DNA of 64,000 nt from Streptomyces phyllanthi (GCF_009377205.1 NZ_VJZE01000002.1:34069-98068); one strand, 5' to 3'. Shown: positions 21,437 through 31,425, counted from the first letter of the stretch. Numbers and translations are program-made. The notes: a model not told the origin generated them from the sequence alone.

Positions 21437-23250
21437 TGTCCGGCAGCGACCCGATGACGTCCGGCGAGGGCCGACGCCCACGCGAGGAGACGGCGCCGCA
21501 GGCCGTGGACTCCCGTGTGGACGAGGCGGTCCCCTTCGAGACCCCCGACCTCTACGGCGCCTACCCCCGCCTGTCGGACGACCAGATGGCCCACCTGGCG
21601 CAGCACGGCCGGCGGCGCGCGGTTGACGCCGGTGACGTGCTGATCCGGGAGGGGGAGCGGTGCGAGACGTTCTACGTCGTCCTCAGTGGCTCGGTCGCCA
21701 TCGTCGAGGGCTACGGCACGCCCGACGAACGCCTGCTGCGTGTGCACGGACCGGGCCGTTTCATCGGCGAACTCGGCCTCCTGCACGGGCAGGTGGCCTT
21801 CTACACCGCCGTCGCCCGGGAGCCCGGCGACGTCCTCGTCCTCTCCATGGACCAGCTGCGCCACCTGGTGTCCACAGACTCCACCATCGGCGACCTGGTG
21901 CTACAGGCCTGCCTGGGCCGCCGCGCGCTGCTCGTCGGACAGGGCGCGGGTTTTCGCATCATCGGCTCGCGCTACTCGCCCGACACCCGGCGGCTGCGCG
22001 AGTTCGCCGCCCGCAACCGGCTGCCGCACCGCTGGATCGACCTGGAGACGGACCAGGAGGCGGAGGCGCTGCTGCGCCGCTTCGGCGTCGGCCCGGAAGA
22101 GACACCGCTGGTCATCTGGCGCGACACGACGCTGCTGCGCAACCCCGGCAACGCGGAACTGGCCCGGCTCATCGGGCTGCCCTCGCTGCCCGCGGACAAC
22201 CACCGGGGCGACCTCCTCGTCATCGGGTCGGGGCCGGCCGGTCTCGCCGCCGCGGTGAACGCCGCGTCCGAGGGGCTCAGCACCACCCTGGTCGAGGCGA
22301 TGGCCACCGGCGGCCAGGCCGGGACGTCGTCCCGTATCGAGAACCTGATCGGCTTCCCCTCCGGCATCTCCGGAGCGGAACTCACCGAGCGTGCCGTGCT
22401 CCAGGCCAACAAGTTCGGTGCCCGGATCAGCCTTCCGGCGGAGGCGACGGGCCTCCGTCCCCAGGACGGCCACTACACCGTGACATTCGCCGACGGCAGC
22501 GAGATCGCCGCCCGTGCCGTCGTACTCGCCACCGGTGCCCGCTACCGCCGGCTGCACATCCCCGGCATCGAACGCCTTGAGGGTACGAGCGTCCACTACT
22601 CGGCGACCGTGTACGAGGCCCAGCAGTGCCGCGCCGACCCGGTGGCCGTGGTCGGCGGCGGCAACTCCGCGGGCCAGGCAGTGCTGTTCCTCACCGGATT
22701 CACCCCCCGGGTCTACCTGCTCGTCCGCGGGCCCAGCCTCGCGGCACACATGTCCCGCTACCTGATCGACCAGGTCGAACGCCACCCGCGTGTGCGGGTG
22801 ATGCTGAATACGGAGGTCACCGAGGCTGTCGGCCAGGAGACGCTGGAGGAACTGCGCGTGGTGGACAGCCGCGCGGGACAGCACCGCAGGCTCGCCGTCC
22901 GTGCCCTGTTCGTCTTCACCGGCGCCGAGCCGCACACCGAGTGGCTGGCCGGCACCCTCGCCCTCGACGACCGCGGCTTCGTGCTGACCGGGAACGAGGT
23001 CCAGGAAGGTCCGGCGCCCGAGGTGTGGCAGAGCCAGGGACGCGCCCGCATGCCTCTGGAGACCAGTCTGCCCGGTGTCTTCGCGGCCGGGGACGTGCGC
23101 AGCGGTTCGGTCAAGCGGGTGGCCTCGGCGGTGGGCGAGGGCTCCATGGCGATCCACTTCGTCCACCGGCACCTGGGGCACACGGCCGCTCCCGGCAACA
23201 GCGACAGATCCCCGCACACCCGCCGCAAGGAGTCCGCCTGGCTCGCCTGA
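21436..23250 (+). CDS. Cyclic-nucleotide-binding / thioredoxin-reductase-like flavoprotein fusion
   Basis: The 604-aa protein has a cNMP-binding (CRP-like) domain at about 35-160, a thioredoxin-fold segment at about 165-250 in which the usual CxxC is replaced (SRYSPDTRR), and a two-dinucleotide-domain reductase at 255-560 with GSGPAGLAAA and VVGGGNSAGQA. The position of the TrxR CATC redox pair reads HYSAT, so neither redox pair exists. It probably binds FAD and NAD(P)H but is not a classical thioredoxin reductase. It may be a ligand-gated NAD(P)H oxidoreductase coupled to the stress operon. Confidence 0.82.
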   Translation: MSGSDPMTSGEGRRPREETAPQAVDSRVDEAVPFETPDLYGAYPRLSDDQMAHLAQHGRRRAVDAGDVLIREGERCETFYVVLSGSVAIVEGYGTPDERLLRVHGPGRFIGELGLLHGQVAFYTAVAREPGDVLVLSMDQLRHLVSTDSTIGDLVLQACLGRRALLVGQGAGFRIIGSRYSPDTRRLREFAARNRLPHRWIDLETDQEAEALLRRFGVGPEETPLVIWRDTTLLRNPGNAELARLIGLPSLPADNHRGDLLVIGSGPAGLAAAVNAASEGLSTTLVEAMATGGQAGTSSRIENLIGFPSGISGAELTERAVLQANKFGARISLPAEATGLRPQDGHYTVTFADGSEIAARAVVLATGARYRRLHIPGIERLEGTSVHYSATVYEAQQCRADPVAVVGGGNSAGQAVLFLTGFTPRVYLLVRGPSLAAHMSRYLIDQVERHPRVRVMLNTEVTEAVGQETLEELRVVDSRAGQHRRLAVRALFVFTGAEPHTEWLAGTLALDDRGFVLTGNEVQEGPAPEVWQSQGRARMPLETSLPGVFAAGDVRSGSVKRVASAVGEGSMAIHFVHRHLGHTAAPGNSDRSPHTRRKESAWLA

Positions 23251-23297
23251 CCCGGGCGGGCGATGAGATCACGAGAAGGAGAAGGAGGCGATGCGCG

Positions 23298-23795
23298 ATG
23301 GCGACGCCCGCACGGCGCCACCCTCGTGGCGCACTTCAGGAACGGCCCGTGGGCTGGGCACGCAACCCCCTGGTCGAGTTCGACGACCTGCTCAACCAGA
23401 TGAGCGGGCTGCTCGAATCGACGGTGGGCGGCGCGGCGCCCGTAGTCGCGTGGACCCCGTCCGCGGACGTCACGGAGTCCGATGACGCCTTCCAGGTCGA
23501 GCTCGAACTGCCCGGCGTCAAGAGCAACGACGTCGACATCGAGGCCAGCGGTCATGAGCTGGTGGTCACCGGAGAGATCAAGGAGAAGGAACGCAAGGGT
23601 GTCCTGCGCCGCAGCACCCGGCGCACCGGATCCTTCGAGTACCGGCTGCGGCTGCCCGGAGAGGTGGACACCGACAAGATCACGGCCGACATGAAGGACG
23701 GTGTGCTCACCATCACCGTCCCCAAGGCCGAGGTCGCCAAGCCCCGCCACATCGAGATCAAGGAGAGCGACGAGCGCGGCGAGAGCGGCGGCTGA
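23298..23795 (+). CDS. Small heat-shock protein Hsp20 / alpha-crystallin
   Basis: The 165-aa product has the alpha-crystallin core from about residue 50 ([21 protein letters not shown]) to [12 protein letters not shown]. The GVLTITV motif and the hydrophobic N-terminus ([15 protein letters not shown]) match mycobacterial Acr proteins. GGAGG lies nine bases before ATG 23298. It ends the chaperone operon before a strong hairpin and probably holds unfolded proteins for DnaK/ClpB. Confidence 0.93.
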   Translation: MATPARRHPRGALQERPVGWARNPLVEFDDLLNQMSGLLESTVGGAAPVVAWTPSADVTESDDAFQVELELPGVKSNDVDIEASGHELVVTGEIKEKERKGVLRRSTRRTGSFEYRLRLPGEVDTDKITADMKDGVLTITVPKAEVAKPRHIEIKESDERGESGG

Positions 23796-23807
23796 CCACC
23801 GACCCTT

Positions 23808-23833
23808 CGGTGCCGGACACCTGTCCGGCACCG
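23808..23833 (+). terminator. Hairpin terminator of the chaperone operon
   Basis: A perfect 12-bp inverted repeat (CGGTGCCGGACA, loop CC, complement) starts 13 bases after the hsp20 stop. Its right arm adjoins the MFS remnant. Confidence 0.75.
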
Positions 23834-23955
23834 GAGGCCGAACGCGTCGTCGACCGGCTCGAAGCCGCAGTGCGGGAGGAGGAGCGAGAGGAGGGGGCCA
23901 GGACCTGCCCGAGCCGGCCGAGGCCGTCACCGTCCGGCAGCGCGACGCCATCTCC
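23833..23955 (+). pseudogene. Fragment of an MFS transporter gene
   Basis: About 40 codons match the cytoplasmic loop of the intact transporter gene at about 28045-28165 ([15 protein letters not shown], then after a shifted stretch [12 protein letters not shown]). No other part of the gene is present. It is a small decayed duplicate, now in the leader of the phosphoribosyltransferase gene. Confidence 0.65.
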
Positions 23956-24075
23956 AGGAGACCAGTTCGCCCAAATGCAGCCGTAGCCGACCGTCGGACC
24001 GCGAGCACCACGCCTCCCCCAGGCCATGACTTCAAAACGACCATCAACCGGCCGTCACGCCGCAGAGGAGTGATC

Positions 24076-26094
24076 ATGCAGGAGCGTTTGTTCCGTGATC
24101 GCAGAGATGCCGGACAGGTCCTGGCCGGCCTTCTGGAGCACCACCGGGGCGCGCCGGGGCTGATCGTCCTGGCACTGCCGCGCGGCGGTGTGCCAGTGGC
24201 CTATGAGGTCGCGGCGGAGCTGGGCGCGCCGCTCGATGTCTTCCTGGTCCGCAAGCTGGGGGTTCCCGGCCAGGAGGAGGTCGCGATGGGGGCGATCGCC
24301 GACGGCGGGGTGCTGGTCCTCAACGACGATGTCATCAGGGGCATGGGCCTCCTGCCGGTGACGGTGCGAGCCGCCGTCGAACGGGAGGGCCGCGAGCTGC
24401 TCCGGCGCGAGGATGCCTACCGCGAGGGCCGGCCCGCGCCCGAACTGGCCGGCCGTACGGTGATCCTCGTCGACGACGGCCTCGCGACGGGCGCCAGCAT
24501 GCGGGCCGCCATCCACGCCCTGCGCCGTCATCGCCCAACCCGGGTCGTCGTTGCGGTCCCGGCCGCGCCCGAGGCGACCTGCCAGGAGTTGTCCGACATG
24601 GTCGACGAGGTGGTGTGCGCCACCACCCCGTCGCCGTTCTTCGCAGTCGGCGCCTCCTACTGGGACTTCGCCCAGACCACCGACGAGGAGGTGCGGGACC
24701 TGCTGCGCGTCGCGTCGAGGCATCCGGCCGCGCCGGGCGCGCAGCCGCGGGGAGACGTGGCGGTGATCCGGGCCGAGGCCGCCCCGACCGAGGACGGGGT
24801 GCCCTCGGACGAGCTGCTGTTCGACCTCGTCGGCGATGCCCACTACGTGCTGATCGGTGAAGCGTCGCACGGCACCCACGAGTTCTACGCCGCCCGTGCG
24901 CGCATGACCCGGCGGCTCATCGAGGAGAGGGGCTTCTGCGCGGTCGCCGCCGAGGCGGACTGGCCCGATGCCTACCGCGTCAACCGCTACGTCCGCGGCC
25001 GGAGCGAGGACGCCACCGCCGAGGAGTCCCTGCGCGGGTTCCGGCGCTTCCCGACCTGGATGTGGCGGAACGCCGCCGTGCTCGACTTCGCCGGCTGGCT
25101 GCGGCAGCACAACGAACGGTACGGGCGCGACGACGAGCGGGCCAAGGCCGGCTTCTACGGACTCGACCTCTACAGCCTGTACCGGTCGGTCGAGGAGGTC
25201 ATCACCTATCTGGATCGCGTCGACCCGGACGCGGCGGCCCGCGCCCGCGAACGCTACTCCTGCTTCGACCACTACCAGGGAGGGGAGGACGATGCGCAGT
25301 CCTGGGGGTTCGAGGCCGCCTTCGGCGCGGGCGAGACCTGTGAGCAGGAGGTCGTTGACCAACTGGTCGACCTCCAGCGGCACGCGAGCGACTACGCGCG
25401 CCGCGACGGGCTCCTCGCCGAGGACGAACTGTTCTACGCACACCAGAACGCGCTCCTGGTGCGCAACGCCGCAGAGTACTACCGCACCATGTTCGGCGGC
25501 CAGGTGTCCTCCTGGAACCTGCGCGACCGCCACATGACCGAGACTCTGGAGGCGCTGAGCGAGCACCTGAGCCGGCAGCGGGGCACCCCGGCGAAGGTCG
25601 TGGTGTGGGAGCACAACTCCCACATCGGTGACGCGCGGGTCACCGAGGCGGCGTCCCGGGGCGAGGTCAACGTCGGCCGGCTGGTACGGGAGGCCCACCC
25701 GCACGACTGCCGCCTGCTGGGCTTCACCACGTACACCGGCACGGTGACCGCCGCGGACGACTGGGGCGGCCCCGCCGAACGCAAGCGGGTACGGCCGGCC
25801 CTCGCCGACAGCGTCGAGGAGCTGTTCCACGAGGTCGGGGAGAAGGAGTTCCTGCTCGCCTTCGACCATGCGCCCCGCACCGCGGCAGCACTCCGGACGG
25901 CGCGCCTGGAACGGGCGATCGGCGTCATCTACCGCCCGCACACCGAGCGGGCCAGCCACTACTTCCGTGCCCGGATGGCGGACCAGTTCGACGCCGTGAT
26001 CCACATCGACGAGACCCGGGCGCTGGAGCCACTGGAGCGTACCGCCCGGTGGACGGAGGGCGAAGTGCCCGAAACCTACCCGGCCGGGGTGTGA
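24076..26094 (+). CDS. Phosphoribosyltransferase / erythromycin-esterase-like fusion
   Basis: The 672-aa protein joins a phosphoribosyltransferase domain (1-215, PRPP motif [12 protein letters not shown] near 134-145) to an erythromycin-esterase-like domain (about 250-660, [43 protein letters not shown]). The His/Glu residues of the esterase family are present. Substrates are not known; macrolide cleavage should not be assumed. Mycobacterial Rv2030c has the same fusion next to hspX, and here it follows hsp20. GAGGAG precedes the ATG. Confidence 0.9.
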   Translation: MQERLFRDRRDAGQVLAGLLEHHRGAPGLIVLALPRGGVPVAYEVAAELGAPLDVFLVRKLGVPGQEEVAMGAIADGGVLVLNDDVIRGMGLLPVTVRAAVEREGRELLRREDAYREGRPAPELAGRTVILVDDGLATGASMRAAIHALRRHRPTRVVVAVPAAPEATCQELSDMVDEVVCATTPSPFFAVGASYWDFAQTTDEEVRDLLRVASRHPAAPGAQPRGDVAVIRAEAAPTEDGVPSDELLFDLVGDAHYVLIGEASHGTHEFYAARARMTRRLIEERGFCAVAAEADWPDAYRVNRYVRGRSEDATAEESLRGFRRFPTWMWRNAAVLDFAGWLRQHNERYGRDDERAKAGFYGLDLYSLYRSVEEVITYLDRVDPDAAARARERYSCFDHYQGGEDDAQSWGFEAAFGAGETCEQEVVDQLVDLQRHASDYARRDGLLAEDELFYAHQNALLVRNAAEYYRTMFGGQVSSWNLRDRHMTETLEALSEHLSRQRGTPAKVVVWEHNSHIGDARVTEAASRGEVNVGRLVREAHPHDCRLLGFTTYTGTVTAADDWGGPAERKRVRPALADSVEELFHEVGEKEFLLAFDHAPRTAAALRTARLERAIGVIYRPHTERASHYFRARMADQFDAVIHIDETRALEPLERTARWTEGEVPETYPAGV

Positions 26095-26129
26095 CCCGAC
26101 GTCGTAGGACTGGACTGGAGGAGGTCGCT

Positions 26130-26783
26130 GTGGACGCGGTCATGGAAAGCGTGCGGGTAACCGCCGCGGGTGTCGTGCTCGACGCGGACGTGGTGGTGCC
26201 CTCGAGGGCGCAGGGCGTGGTGCTCTTCGCACACGGCAGCGGCAGCAGCCGCAGCAGCCCACGGAACCGATACGTCGCCGGTGAATTGCAGACCGTCGGC
26301 GTCGGCACCATGCTGGCCGACCTGCTGACCCGGCAGGAGGAACGCCTCGACACCCTGACGGGTGAGTACCGTTTCGACATCGGGCTCCTCTCGGCGCGGG
26401 TGATGGAACTCGCCGACTGGCTCCGGGAGTACGAGCCCACCATGGACCTCGGCATCGGGCTCTTCGGAGCCAGCACGGGCGCGGCAGCCGCGCTCGTCGC
26501 GGCCTCGGTGCGGCCCGACTCAGTACGCGCGGTGGTCTCCCGGGGCGGCCGCCCGGACATGGCCGACAGGTTTCTCGACTCGGTCCGCCAGCCCACGCTG
26601 CTGATCGTCGGGAAGCTGGACCGGGAGGTCGTCGAACTCAACCGCGAAGCGATGAAGCGGATCCCCGGCGAGACCCGGCTCGAACTGGTACCGCATGCAA
26701 CGCACCTGTTCGGGGAGCCGGGCGCCCTGGAACAGGTGGCGCGCCTGGCACGCGAGTGGTTCCACCGCCACCTCCCGGACTGA
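26130..26783 (+). CDS. Dienelactone-hydrolase-like alpha/beta hydrolase
   Basis: The 217-aa product has an oxyanion-side HGSGSSRSSPRN motif near 38 and a nucleophile-elbow-like GLFGASTGAAAA near 113 (Ser in GASTG), an Asp in GKLDREV and a His near HATHLF. This is the family often fused or adjacent to phosphoribosyltransferase domains. The GTG at 26130 follows GGAGGAGG; a downstream ATG at 26142 is possible. It probably shares a transcript with the upstream fusion gene (35-bp gap). Confidence 0.85.
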   Translation: MDAVMESVRVTAAGVVLDADVVVPSRAQGVVLFAHGSGSSRSSPRNRYVAGELQTVGVGTMLADLLTRQEERLDTLTGEYRFDIGLLSARVMELADWLREYEPTMDLGIGLFGASTGAAAALVAASVRPDSVRAVVSRGGRPDMADRFLDSVRQPTLLIVGKLDREVVELNREAMKRIPGETRLELVPHATHLFGEPGALEQVARLAREWFHRHLPD

Positions 26784-26983
26784 CCGGCAACTCGTCTTCA
26801 ACCAGGCCGGCCGACGTCACAGACGGCCATGCACTGGGGCGGCCCGCACGGCGGGGCTGCCCTGGCGCTTCCTTAAGAAATCGAGGTGAGGCCATGTATG
26901 GCACCCCCCTTCATGCCCGGCGCCGCAGGCCGTGGCCGCCACGCGGCGTGCGCCCTCGTCGCAGCGTGGCGCTGTGCAGTGTG

Positions 26984-27280
26984 TCAATGCGACCGGCGCT
27001 CCGCGCCGGCCCCCGCTTCGGACTTCTGCTCCCGTTTGCGCTCCCGGCGCATCCGCAGGGCGCGCATGAGACGCAACGGGAAGAGACCGACGAGCGGTGC
27101 CCGGCGTCCCAGGTCCTCGCGGTCCTCGCGGTCCAGGGCGCGCGCGTAGCGATCCGCGTCCTCAGCCGTCGGATACCGCTTGGAGCCCCCGGCGCCGCAG
27201 CCACGGACGCAGTGCCAGCGCATCGTGTCGCCGTCGCTGAGAAAGCGAAAGCGATGCCCGAGAAGACGGCAGCTCAACAC
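26984..27280 (-). CDS. Conserved small protein of unknown function
   Basis: The 98-aa product has an ordered N-terminal half with a CRLLGHRF box, Trp-His-Cys (MRWHCVRGCGAGG) and a tail of YPTAEDADRYARALDRED followed by a basic helix. Streptomyces genomes carry related small proteins. The paired Cys suggest metal binding. Start is GTG at 27280 or TTG at 27277; no clear ribosome site. It is convergent with the hydrolase and divergent from the MFS gene. Confidence 0.6.
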   Translation of the reverse strand: MLSCRLLGHRFRFLSDGDTMRWHCVRGCGAGGSKRYPTAEDADRYARALDREDREDLGRRAPLVGLFPLRLMRALRMRRERKREQKSEAGAGAERRSH

Positions 27281-27368
27281 AGGGACCCACTCTATGCGGA
27301 GCGGGGCGTTCCAGCCTGTTCGCTCGTATGTCCTTCGATGTGCCGATGTGAGGGACGGGAGGAACGCC

Positions 27369-29249
27369 GTGACCACCACGCATGAACTGGGCACCGTCAC
27401 CACGAAGGTCCCGGCGCGCCTCGACCGGCTGCCGTGGTCCCGCTTCCACTGGCGGATCGTGATCGGTCTCGGGACCGTCTGGATTCTCGACGGCCTGGAA
27501 GTGACGATCGTCGGTGCGATCGCCTCCCGGATGACCGAGCCGGGCAGCGGCATCTCAGTCACCAGCGCCGACATCGGCACGGCCGCCGCGATCTATGTGG
27601 CGGGTGCCTGCTTCGGCGCCCTGCTCTTCGGTCGGCTCACGGACCGCTACGGCCGCAAGAAGCTGTTCATGCTGACGCTGGCCCTCTACGTCCTCGCCAC
27701 GGTCGCGACCGCGTTCGCCCAGGAGGCCTGGTACCTCTTCCTCTTCCGGTTCCTGACCGGTATGGGCATCGGCGGTGAGTACGCCGCGATCAACTCGGCC
27801 ATCGACGAGCTGATCCCGGCCCGCAACCGCGGCCAGGTGGACCTGGCCATCAACGGCAGTTACTGGGTCGGCGCCGCGATCGGCAGTCTGGGCGCCGTGC
27901 TGCTCCTCAACGAGGACCTCCTCGCGGCGGACCTCGGCTGGCGGCTGGCCTTCGGTCTCGGCGGCATCCTCGGGCTGGGCATCATGCTGGTGCGCCGGCA
28001 TGTCCCGGAGAGCCCACGCTGGCTGTTCATCCACGGGCGGGAGGAGGAAGCCGAACGCGTCGTGGACCGGATCGAGGCCGAAGTGCGGGAGGAGACCGGT
28101 CGGCAGCTGCCGGAGCCCGATGAGGCCATCACCGTCCGGCAGCGGGACGTCATCCCCTTCACCGAGATCGCACGGGTCGCCATCAAGCGGTACCCGCGCC
28201 GCGCGATCCTCGGCCTGGCGCTCTTCATCGGACAGGCGTTCCTCTACAACGCGATCGTCTTCGACCTGGGAACGATTCTGAGCGGGTTCTTCGGTGTGAA
28301 CTCGGGCTCGGTCCCGTACTTCATGGCCGTCTTCGCGATCGCCAACTTCCTCGGACCACTCCTCCTCGGCCGGCTGTTCGACACCGTCGGCCGGATACCG
28401 ATGATCGCGGGCACCTACATCGGCTCGGCCGTCGTCGCCGTCATACTCGCGATCCTGCTGATCAACGGCTCGCTCACGGCGTGGTGGTTCTTCCTGCTGG
28501 TCGCGGTGACCTTCTTCGTGGCCTCCGCGGGAGCGAGCTCGGCCTATCTGACGGTCAGTGAGGTCTTCCCCATGGAGACCCGCGCGCTGTCCATCTCGCT
28601 CTTCTTCGCGGTCGGCACGGCCATCGGCGGTATCACCGGCCCGCTGCTCTTCGGCCACTTCATCCACAGCGGTGACGCCGAACTCGTCGCTCTCGGCTTC
28701 ATCATCGGAGCGGCGGCCATGGCCCTCGGCGGCCTGGCCGAGGTGTTCTTCGGCGTCCGGGCGGAGCAGCAGTCGCTGGAGAACATCGCCCTGCCCCTCA
28801 CCGCCGAGGAGGCCGAGGCGGACTGGCGCAACGAGCCCTCCCCGCAGGCGCTGCGCGAGCGCGGCCTGCCGGAGGAGGTGCGGCGCGCGGAACACGAGCG
28901 GAACCTGCGGGTCGCCGACCGCACCGCCCGGCGCCAGGCACGCGAGCGCGCAGGCGCCAACCGCTACCGGCCGGGCACCGGACGTTCGTTCTACTCGCCG
29001 GGCATGGTCGGCACGGCCGACGCGTCGAGCCGGACGGCGGCCATGGCGGACCGGCGTCTCGACGAGGAGATCGAGCAGGTCTCCCAGGCCCTCGCGGAGC
29101 GCGGCCCGACCAGCCGCAGTGAGCTCCAACAAACCGTCAGCGGCCGAAGGTGGGGCCCCGGGCGCTTCCGCCGGGCACTGCGCGAAGCGGTCAGGGAGGC
29201 GCGCGCCACGTACCTGGGCCAGGACACCTACGGTCCTCCGGACCGGTGA
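27369..29249 (+). CDS. MFS transporter with long basic C-terminal tail
   Basis: The 626-aa protein has 12 predicted membrane helices (about 35-470) with the sugar-porter/MHS motif GRLTDRYGRKK between helices 2 and 3 and PESPRW after helix 6. A polar, Arg-rich tail of about 150 residues follows helix 12, which is unusual for the family. The substrate is not predictable. GGGAGGAACGCC precedes the GTG start. Two partial copies of this gene lie at 23.8 and 43.1 kb, showing repeated duplication within the island. Confidence 0.88.
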   Translation: MTTTHELGTVTTKVPARLDRLPWSRFHWRIVIGLGTVWILDGLEVTIVGAIASRMTEPGSGISVTSADIGTAAAIYVAGACFGALLFGRLTDRYGRKKLFMLTLALYVLATVATAFAQEAWYLFLFRFLTGMGIGGEYAAINSAIDELIPARNRGQVDLAINGSYWVGAAIGSLGAVLLLNEDLLAADLGWRLAFGLGGILGLGIMLVRRHVPESPRWLFIHGREEEAERVVDRIEAEVREETGRQLPEPDEAITVRQRDVIPFTEIARVAIKRYPRRAILGLALFIGQAFLYNAIVFDLGTILSGFFGVNSGSVPYFMAVFAIANFLGPLLLGRLFDTVGRIPMIAGTYIGSAVVAVILAILLINGSLTAWWFFLLVAVTFFVASAGASSAYLTVSEVFPMETRALSISLFFAVGTAIGGITGPLLFGHFIHSGDAELVALGFIIGAAAMALGGLAEVFFGVRAEQQSLENIALPLTAEEAEADWRNEPSPQALRERGLPEEVRRAEHERNLRVADRTARRQARERAGANRYRPGTGRSFYSPGMVGTADASSRTAAMADRRLDEEIEQVSQALAERGPTSRSELQQTVSGRRWGPGRFRRALREAVREARATYLGQDTYGPPDR

Positions 29250-29476
29250 GCCGGACCCGGCGGCACACGGTGCACCGCGCCCCGGCCAGTGTCCCCGGCC
29301 TCCACGGTTCACCCGGAAACCCGTCCCGGCGGGCGGGGGCGCTGCGGTCCCCGCCCGCCGGGACCACCCACAACCAGCACAGCGGCGGCAGCGACCACAG
29401 GGGCCCGGCTTCCATCCCCCTGGGCGGTTCCACGAGTCCCATGCCGTGCTGCCGCGGACAGCGGAAGGACACCAAC

Positions 29477-29905
29477 ATGGTCGAGACAGGCTTTTCCTCG
29501 TTCGACACCATGGTCGACAAGGCCAACCGACTCCTGAAGGAGATCGAACAGGTCTTCGGCTGGCCCAAGGAGCGCCGGAACCAGTCGTACGCCGCCCTGC
29601 GCGGGGTGCTGCACGCCCTGCGGGACCGGCTGTCCGTTGACGAGACCGCGCAGTTCGGCGCGCAGCTTCCGACGCTGATACGCGGCATCTACTACGACGG
29701 CTGGAAGCCCGCGGGAACCCCCGTCAAGATGCACCGTGAGGAGTTCTTCGCGCGCGTACGGACGGAGTTCCCCTACGCGGTCGAGGGGGGCACTGAGGAG
29801 CTGGTCCACAAGGTCCTCGACGTATTGAAGGACCACGTCAGCGAAGGTGAGTGGGGCGACCTGAAGGCCCGTATGCCGAAGTCGCTGGCGGCAGTCCTGC
29901 CGTAA
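29477..29905 (+). CDS. DUF2267 protein
   Basis: The 142-aa product has the DUF2267 pattern: FDTMVDKANRLLKEIEQVFGWP, LRDRLSVDETAQFGAQLP, LIRGIYYDGW and a second similar repeat (HREEFFARVRTEFPY). The family is common beside stress proteins; function unknown. A weak AAGGAC ribosome site precedes the ATG. A terminator-like hairpin follows at 29945. Confidence 0.85.
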   Translation: MVETGFSSFDTMVDKANRLLKEIEQVFGWPKERRNQSYAALRGVLHALRDRLSVDETAQFGAQLPTLIRGIYYDGWKPAGTPVKMHREEFFARVRTEFPYAVEGGTEELVHKVLDVLKDHVSEGEWGDLKARMPKSLAAVLP

Positions 29906-29944
29906 CCGCGCCGACGGGTAACGATCCCGTGCCCCCGGCTCCGT

Positions 29945-29978
29945 GACGGGCCTGGTCAGCCGACGCAAGAGGCCCGTC
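29945..29978 (+). terminator. Terminator-like inverted repeat after the DUF2267 gene
   Basis: Arms GACGGGCCT and AGGCCCGTC (9 bp) enclose a 16-nt loop 40 bases after the stop. The loop is long, so confidence is moderate. Confidence 0.45.
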
Positions 29979-30335
29979 GTCGTCCCGACGCCGCGCTCGA
30001 CCCTCGCCGCGGCTCGGCAGCACCGCTCTCGAGAACGGCAAGCTCGCTCAGGATCTCCTTCGCGGAATCCTGTCCTGCGCAAGCAGACCAGGTGCGGCGA
30101 GGATCTCCGACCATGGAGGTAAAATTGATTGGTCCAGCGAATTCCAGCGTCCCGCTTCGCAGGCGATAGGCGCTACGCTGCAGCCGATCACTTGCCGAAG
30201 TTTTTCCTGCTACCCAGCAGGAAGCGTTGACTGCCCCGAAGCGCACGGCTGAGGCGCCCGGGAGACAACAGGTCAATCTCGCGGTCACTCACGCAGAACC
30301 CACGACCTGCGCCGACGCCGGAGGTGGTGGAACTT
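29979..30335. other. Intergenic region upstream of the 121-aa gene
   Basis: No gene is supported. Short leftward frames exist but have poor codon bias. Bases 30110-30140 are A/T-rich (GGAGGTAAAATTGATTGG), a possible promoter region for the 121-aa gene. Confidence 0.3.
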
Positions 30336-30701
30336 ATGGCAGTAAGACTGAACAACAAAGCGTTCGCACACGCCAAGAGGCTGGTGGCGGAGCAAACGGT
30401 CGTCCTCGACGAGCGGGACGACTGGAGCGAGCACCGACCGTCGTCCAAGGCAGAGAATGCTTACCTCGAAGAGCACGGATTCATCGAATACAGAAGCTGG
30501 TACCTCGGTATCGACGACGAACAGGCCGAGGAAAACAAAGGCCGATACAAATTTCCCTATGGAGATTTCGAGAAGGTTCATCGGTGCGGTGTGCTCGCCG
30601 CGGAATCACGCGCCGGGCAGAACGACTACACCGACATAGAGCTGGCAGCCGCGCACTTGCACGGCATGCTCGAAGAATTGCGCCAGAGGGTTCAGAGATG
30701 A
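30336..30701 (+). CDS. Conserved 121-aa protein of unknown function
   Basis: The product is charged and soluble, with motifs VLDERDDWSEH, ENAYLEEHG, YRSWYLGIDDE and GRYKFPYGDFEKVHRCGVLAAE. GGAGG lies 11 bases before ATG 30336. A decayed paralog lies at 36.3 kb on the opposite strand, with the same motifs but two frameshifts. No domain is recognised. G/C content is lower than that of its neighbours, which suggests recent arrival. Confidence 0.75.
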   Translation: MAVRLNNKAFAHAKRLVAEQTVVLDERDDWSEHRPSSKAENAYLEEHGFIEYRSWYLGIDDEQAEENKGRYKFPYGDFEKVHRCGVLAAESRAGQNDYTDIELAAAHLHGMLEELRQRVQR

Positions 30702-30703
30702 CG

Positions 30704-30800
30704 GTTCCCCGACCGCAGAGATGCCGGACCGGATCCTGGCCAAGCTCCTCGAACTCCTTCGCGGCGACCCCACCGTCATCGTCCTCCGAGCCCATTGAGC
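30704..30800 (+). pseudogene. Remnant of a phosphoribosyltransferase N-terminus
   Basis: Directly after the 121-aa gene the codons give FPDRRDAG then, one base shifted, RILAKLL, GDPTVIVLR. This matches the start of the fusion protein at 24.1 kb ([24 protein letters not shown]). Only about 30 codons remain. Confidence 0.55.
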
Positions 30801-30888
30801 ACATGCGAGTGCGCCCGGGACCCGCCGACGGCGACACGGGAGCGGTGTCCGTTCGCCACTCACCACGTCAGCGAAGGTGACCGAGACG

Positions 30889-31425
30889 TCACGAGCGATC
30901 AGGCCCTTGACTGCGCGGCCTGGGCCTTGGGTTGCTCGAAGACGCGATGTCAGGTGCGGACGCGCGGCCATCAGGGCAACACCGCCAGACGTAGACGGCC
31001 AAAGCCATCACGAGAATCAGCCCTGCCAGGATGAGAAGCTCGACTCCTTGGACGTTCCATCGGAAGGACTTGTCCGCTTCTGCTGTCACGATGAGAACCT
31101 TGCGGATGCCCGCGATCAGACCCACAACGAGAAACGGCGCGGCGTCCAGCGTCCGATTCCTGATGGTGAGACGGACGGTATGCAGCAACTCGGCCACGAT
31201 GAACAGCACCAAGCTGTTGTCCAGCGCGGCCAATACGACCTTCTCCTCCTGGTACGGGCCCTTGATCGCATCCACGACATCGTTGACGACACTGATGGTC
31301 AACAGCCCCGCGAGCAGCACAAGAAGTACCGCGACGATCAGATGAATGCCGTCTTCTGCCATCTGCAGAAGGCTCTGAACGCGGCGGCCCTCGACTCTGT
31401 GGGAAAGGTCTGGCACACGCAGCAA
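30889..31425 (-). CDS. psiE: PsiE-family membrane protein
   Basis: The product (178 aa from a TTG; a later ATG gives 157 aa) has four hydrophobic helices and the PsiE pattern with AALDNSLVLFIVAELLHTVR in the middle and FLVVGLIAGIRKVLIV. PsiE is phosphate-starvation inducible in E. coli; its molecular role is unclear. In Gram-negative stress-tolerance islands psiE lies with clp, hsp20 and trx genes, as here. The start codon is uncertain. Confidence 0.82.
   Translation of the reverse strand: MLRVPDLSHRVEGRRVQSLLQMAEDGIHLIVAVLLVLLAGLLTISVVNDVVDAIKGPYQEEKVVLAALDNSLVLFIVAELLHTVRLTIRNRTLDAAPFLVVGLIAGIRKVLIVTAEADKSFRWNVQGVELLILAGLILVMALAVYVWRCCPDGRASAPDIASSSNPRPRPRSQGPDRS

Noticed and set aside
29956..30288. 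110-aa leftward frame
   Set aside because: Weak codon bias and no ribosome site; overlaps a terminator-like hairpin.
30865..30882. 18-bp identity to the DUF2267 gene end
   Set aside because: Too short and without flanking similarity to call a remnant.
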